DNA of 64,000 nt from Curtobacterium sp. MCLR17_032. Lineage in GTDB: Bacteria > Actinomycetota > Actinomycetes > Actinomycetales > Microbacteriaceae. The DNA lies in NCBI RefSeq assembly GCF_003234795.2, contig NZ_CP126268.1, positions 2,170,001 to 2,234,000 on the forward strand, read 5' to 3'. The notes under the pieces were generated by a model. It was not told where the DNA came from, ran no database searches, and saw nothing but the letters and a program-made list of their open reading frames with translations. Positions 62,995 to 64,000 of this stretch are shown piece by piece. Position numbers and translations under genes: made by a program. Positions within the stretch are counted from its first letter, which is position 1, and each line of letters opens with the position of its first letter.

Positions 62995-63231
62995 CTAGGA
63001 ATCGCTGTCCACCACGTCGACCCGCACGCGCTTGCCGTCGGCCAGGGCCGTGACGAGCGTGCGGAGCGCCTTCGCGGTGCGACCGGCGCGACCGATCACG
63101 CGGCCGAGGTCCTCGGGGTGCACACGCACCTCGAGGACCTCGCCCCGCGGGGAGGTGGAGCTGGCGACGCGCACGTCGTCAGGGTGATCGACGATCCCCT
63201 TGACGAGGTGCGTCAGCGCGGATTCGAGCAA
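62995..63231 (-). CDS. khpA: KH-domain RNA-binding protein (KhpA-like)
   Basis: 78 residues, one KH domain with the GxxG loop in VIGRAGRTAKALRTL. It binds RNA, and in other Gram-positives pairs with KhpB. It sits in the invariant rpsP-KH-rimM-trmD order. The start is a TTG at 63231, 3 nt after the rpsP stop. Confidence 0.92.
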   Translation of the reverse strand: MLESALTHLVKGIVDHPDDVRVASSTSPRGEVLEVRVHPEDLGRVIGRAGRTAKALRTLVTALADGKRVRVDVVDSDS

Positions 63232-63234
63232 GGA

Positions 63235-63645
63235 CTACGCCTCGGTCGTCTCGTCGGCGGTCTCGGCTGCGGCCGGAGCGGCGGGGGCCGTCTTCTCCGA
63301 CTTGGGCTTGAGGACGGCCTTCTTGGAGCTGTCGACCGTGAAGGCCGGCTTCGGCTCGCGGACCTGGACCTTGGACGCGGTGTCCTTCTCGCCCTTGAAC
63401 TTGGCCCAGTCACCGGTCAGCTTGAGGAGTGCGGCGACCTGCTCGGTCGGCTGCGCACCGACGCTGAGCCAGTACTGCGCACGCTCAGACTGCACCTCGA
63501 TGAACGAGGGCTCCTCGGTGGGGTGGTACTTGCCGATCTCCTCGATGACACGACCATCGCGCTTGGTGCGCGAGTCGGCGACGACGATGCGGTAGTAGGG
63601 CGCTCGGATCTTGCCGAGGCGCTTGAGACGGATCTTGACAGCCAC
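63235..63645 (-). CDS. rpsP: small ribosomal subunit protein bS16
   Basis: 136 residues. S16 core [21 protein letters not shown] (residues 2-22) and [17 protein letters not shown]; after residue 85 there is a Lys/Ala/Glu-rich tail ([16 protein letters not shown]) typical of actinobacteria. The GTG at 63645 has AGGAG 5 nt upstream and heads the rpsP-khpA-rimM-trmD operon. Confidence 0.96.
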   Translation of the reverse strand: MAVKIRLKRLGKIRAPYYRIVVADSRTKRDGRVIEEIGKYHPTEEPSFIEVQSERAQYWLSVGAQPTEQVAALLKLTGDWAKFKGEKDTASKVQVREPKPAFTVDSSKKAVLKPKSEKTAPAAPAAAETADETTEA

Positions 63646-63829
63646 AATGACTCCTGTTGCGTACGTGTTGTGGTTGAACCGGAACCGCGGGCGTGGGGGC
63701 ACACACGGTGGAAGCTCGATGAGATCGCGATCCGCTGGATAGAGGGTCGAGCGGACACGATTCGACCGTTCATTCTTGCAGATTCCGGAGCGGGAAGCGA
63801 GCCACGTCCCGCGGCGCGTCGGCGGCGCC

Positions 63830-64000
63830 CTACGGTGCCAGGCGTCGGACGGCCTCCAGGGCCTCGCTCGTCGCCCGGACGGCGTCGACACTGCGGGCGT
63901 CCCGGGCGCCGCCGACGACCGCGTACGGCACGTCTGCGGACTGGAGGCCCGTGGTCAACTCGTCCCGCGCCTCCTGTCCGGCACAGACCACGACGACGTC
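63830..64000 (-). CDS. C-terminus of a 2,4-dienoyl-CoA reductase-like flavoprotein, 5' end outside window
   Basis: The last 56 codons are visible: [19 protein letters not shown], then [25 protein letters not shown] and RRLAP before TAG. VxCAGQEx...VxGGAxxAxxxDAxRA is the end of the NADPH domain of 2,4-dienoyl-CoA reductase (FadH)/old-yellow-enzyme fusions. Identification rests on this short piece. Confidence 0.6.
   Translation of the reverse strand, partial: DVVVVCAGQEARDELTTGLQSADVPYAVVGGARDARSVDAVRATSEALEAVRRLAP

Overview
The window is a chromosomal segment of a very GC-rich actinobacterium, most probably a member of the Microbacteriaceae (a Curtobacterium-like genome is my inference, not proven). 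Supporting signs are: the actinobacterial gene blocks rpsP-KH-rimM-trmD, rplS-lepB-rnhB-DUF2469, yraN-yifB-dprA-xerC and rpsB-tsf-pyrH-frr-cdsA; prfB-ftsE-ftsX-smpB-ssrA; Lsr2; a mycothiol-type SigR/RsrA pair; the GlgE glucan pathway; and a tmRNA tag ending in ALAA. No tRNA, rRNA, CRISPR array, insertion sequence or prophage was seen. Most of the window is core genome.

Layout. 1-8.7 kb: end of the 2-oxoglutarate dehydrogenase/decarboxylase gene, a GNAT acetyltransferase, SigR/RsrA divergent from aroA-rsgA, a YhgE-like membrane protein and hisN. 8.7-13.5 kb: a DHA2 drug exporter and a large LuxR-type ATPase regulator. 13.6-22 kb: an apparent exopolysaccharide locus (processive family-2 glycosyltransferase, divergent from UDP-sugar dehydrogenase, epimerase, glmS, a secreted deacetylase and an unclassified lipoprotein), then an M50 protease. 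22.8-25.6 kb: a sulfur-assimilation pair. 25.6-31.8 kb: a Lys-rich protein, tmRNA, smpB, ftsX, ftsE, prfB and a cysteine desulfurase. 31.9-38.6 kb: glgX, glgE and glgB. 38.7-46.3 kb: envelope, thioredoxin-like and DivIVA-like proteins. 46.4-50.8 kb: the cdsA-frr-pyrH-tsf-rpsB translation block, read leftward. 50.9-53.4 kb: a sugar transporter and an M23 protein. 53.3-64 kb: DNA-processing, export, tRNA and ribosome-maturation genes, ending inside what is probably a 2,4-dienoyl-CoA reductase.

How the genes work together. In the polysaccharide locus, GlmS would feed UDP-GlcNAc, the dehydrogenase/epimerase pair would make an (amino)uronic UDP-sugar, the membrane glycosyltransferase would polymerise and export it, and the secreted deacetylase and lipoprotein would modify or bind it. 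This is the best candidate here for an undescribed system. GlgE, GlgB and GlgX build and trim alpha-glucan. SigR/RsrA looks like a thiol-redox switch with two promoters and two protein isoforms: a perfect GGAAT-N18-GTT site precedes the long form, and a leaderless TAGACT promoter precedes the short form.

Two window-wide patterns stand out. Many genes have a TANNNT hexamer 6-9 nt before the start codon and no ribosome-binding site, which suggests leaderless mRNAs. A 38-bp palindrome with a conserved sequence recurs at three gene ends as a terminator-like element.
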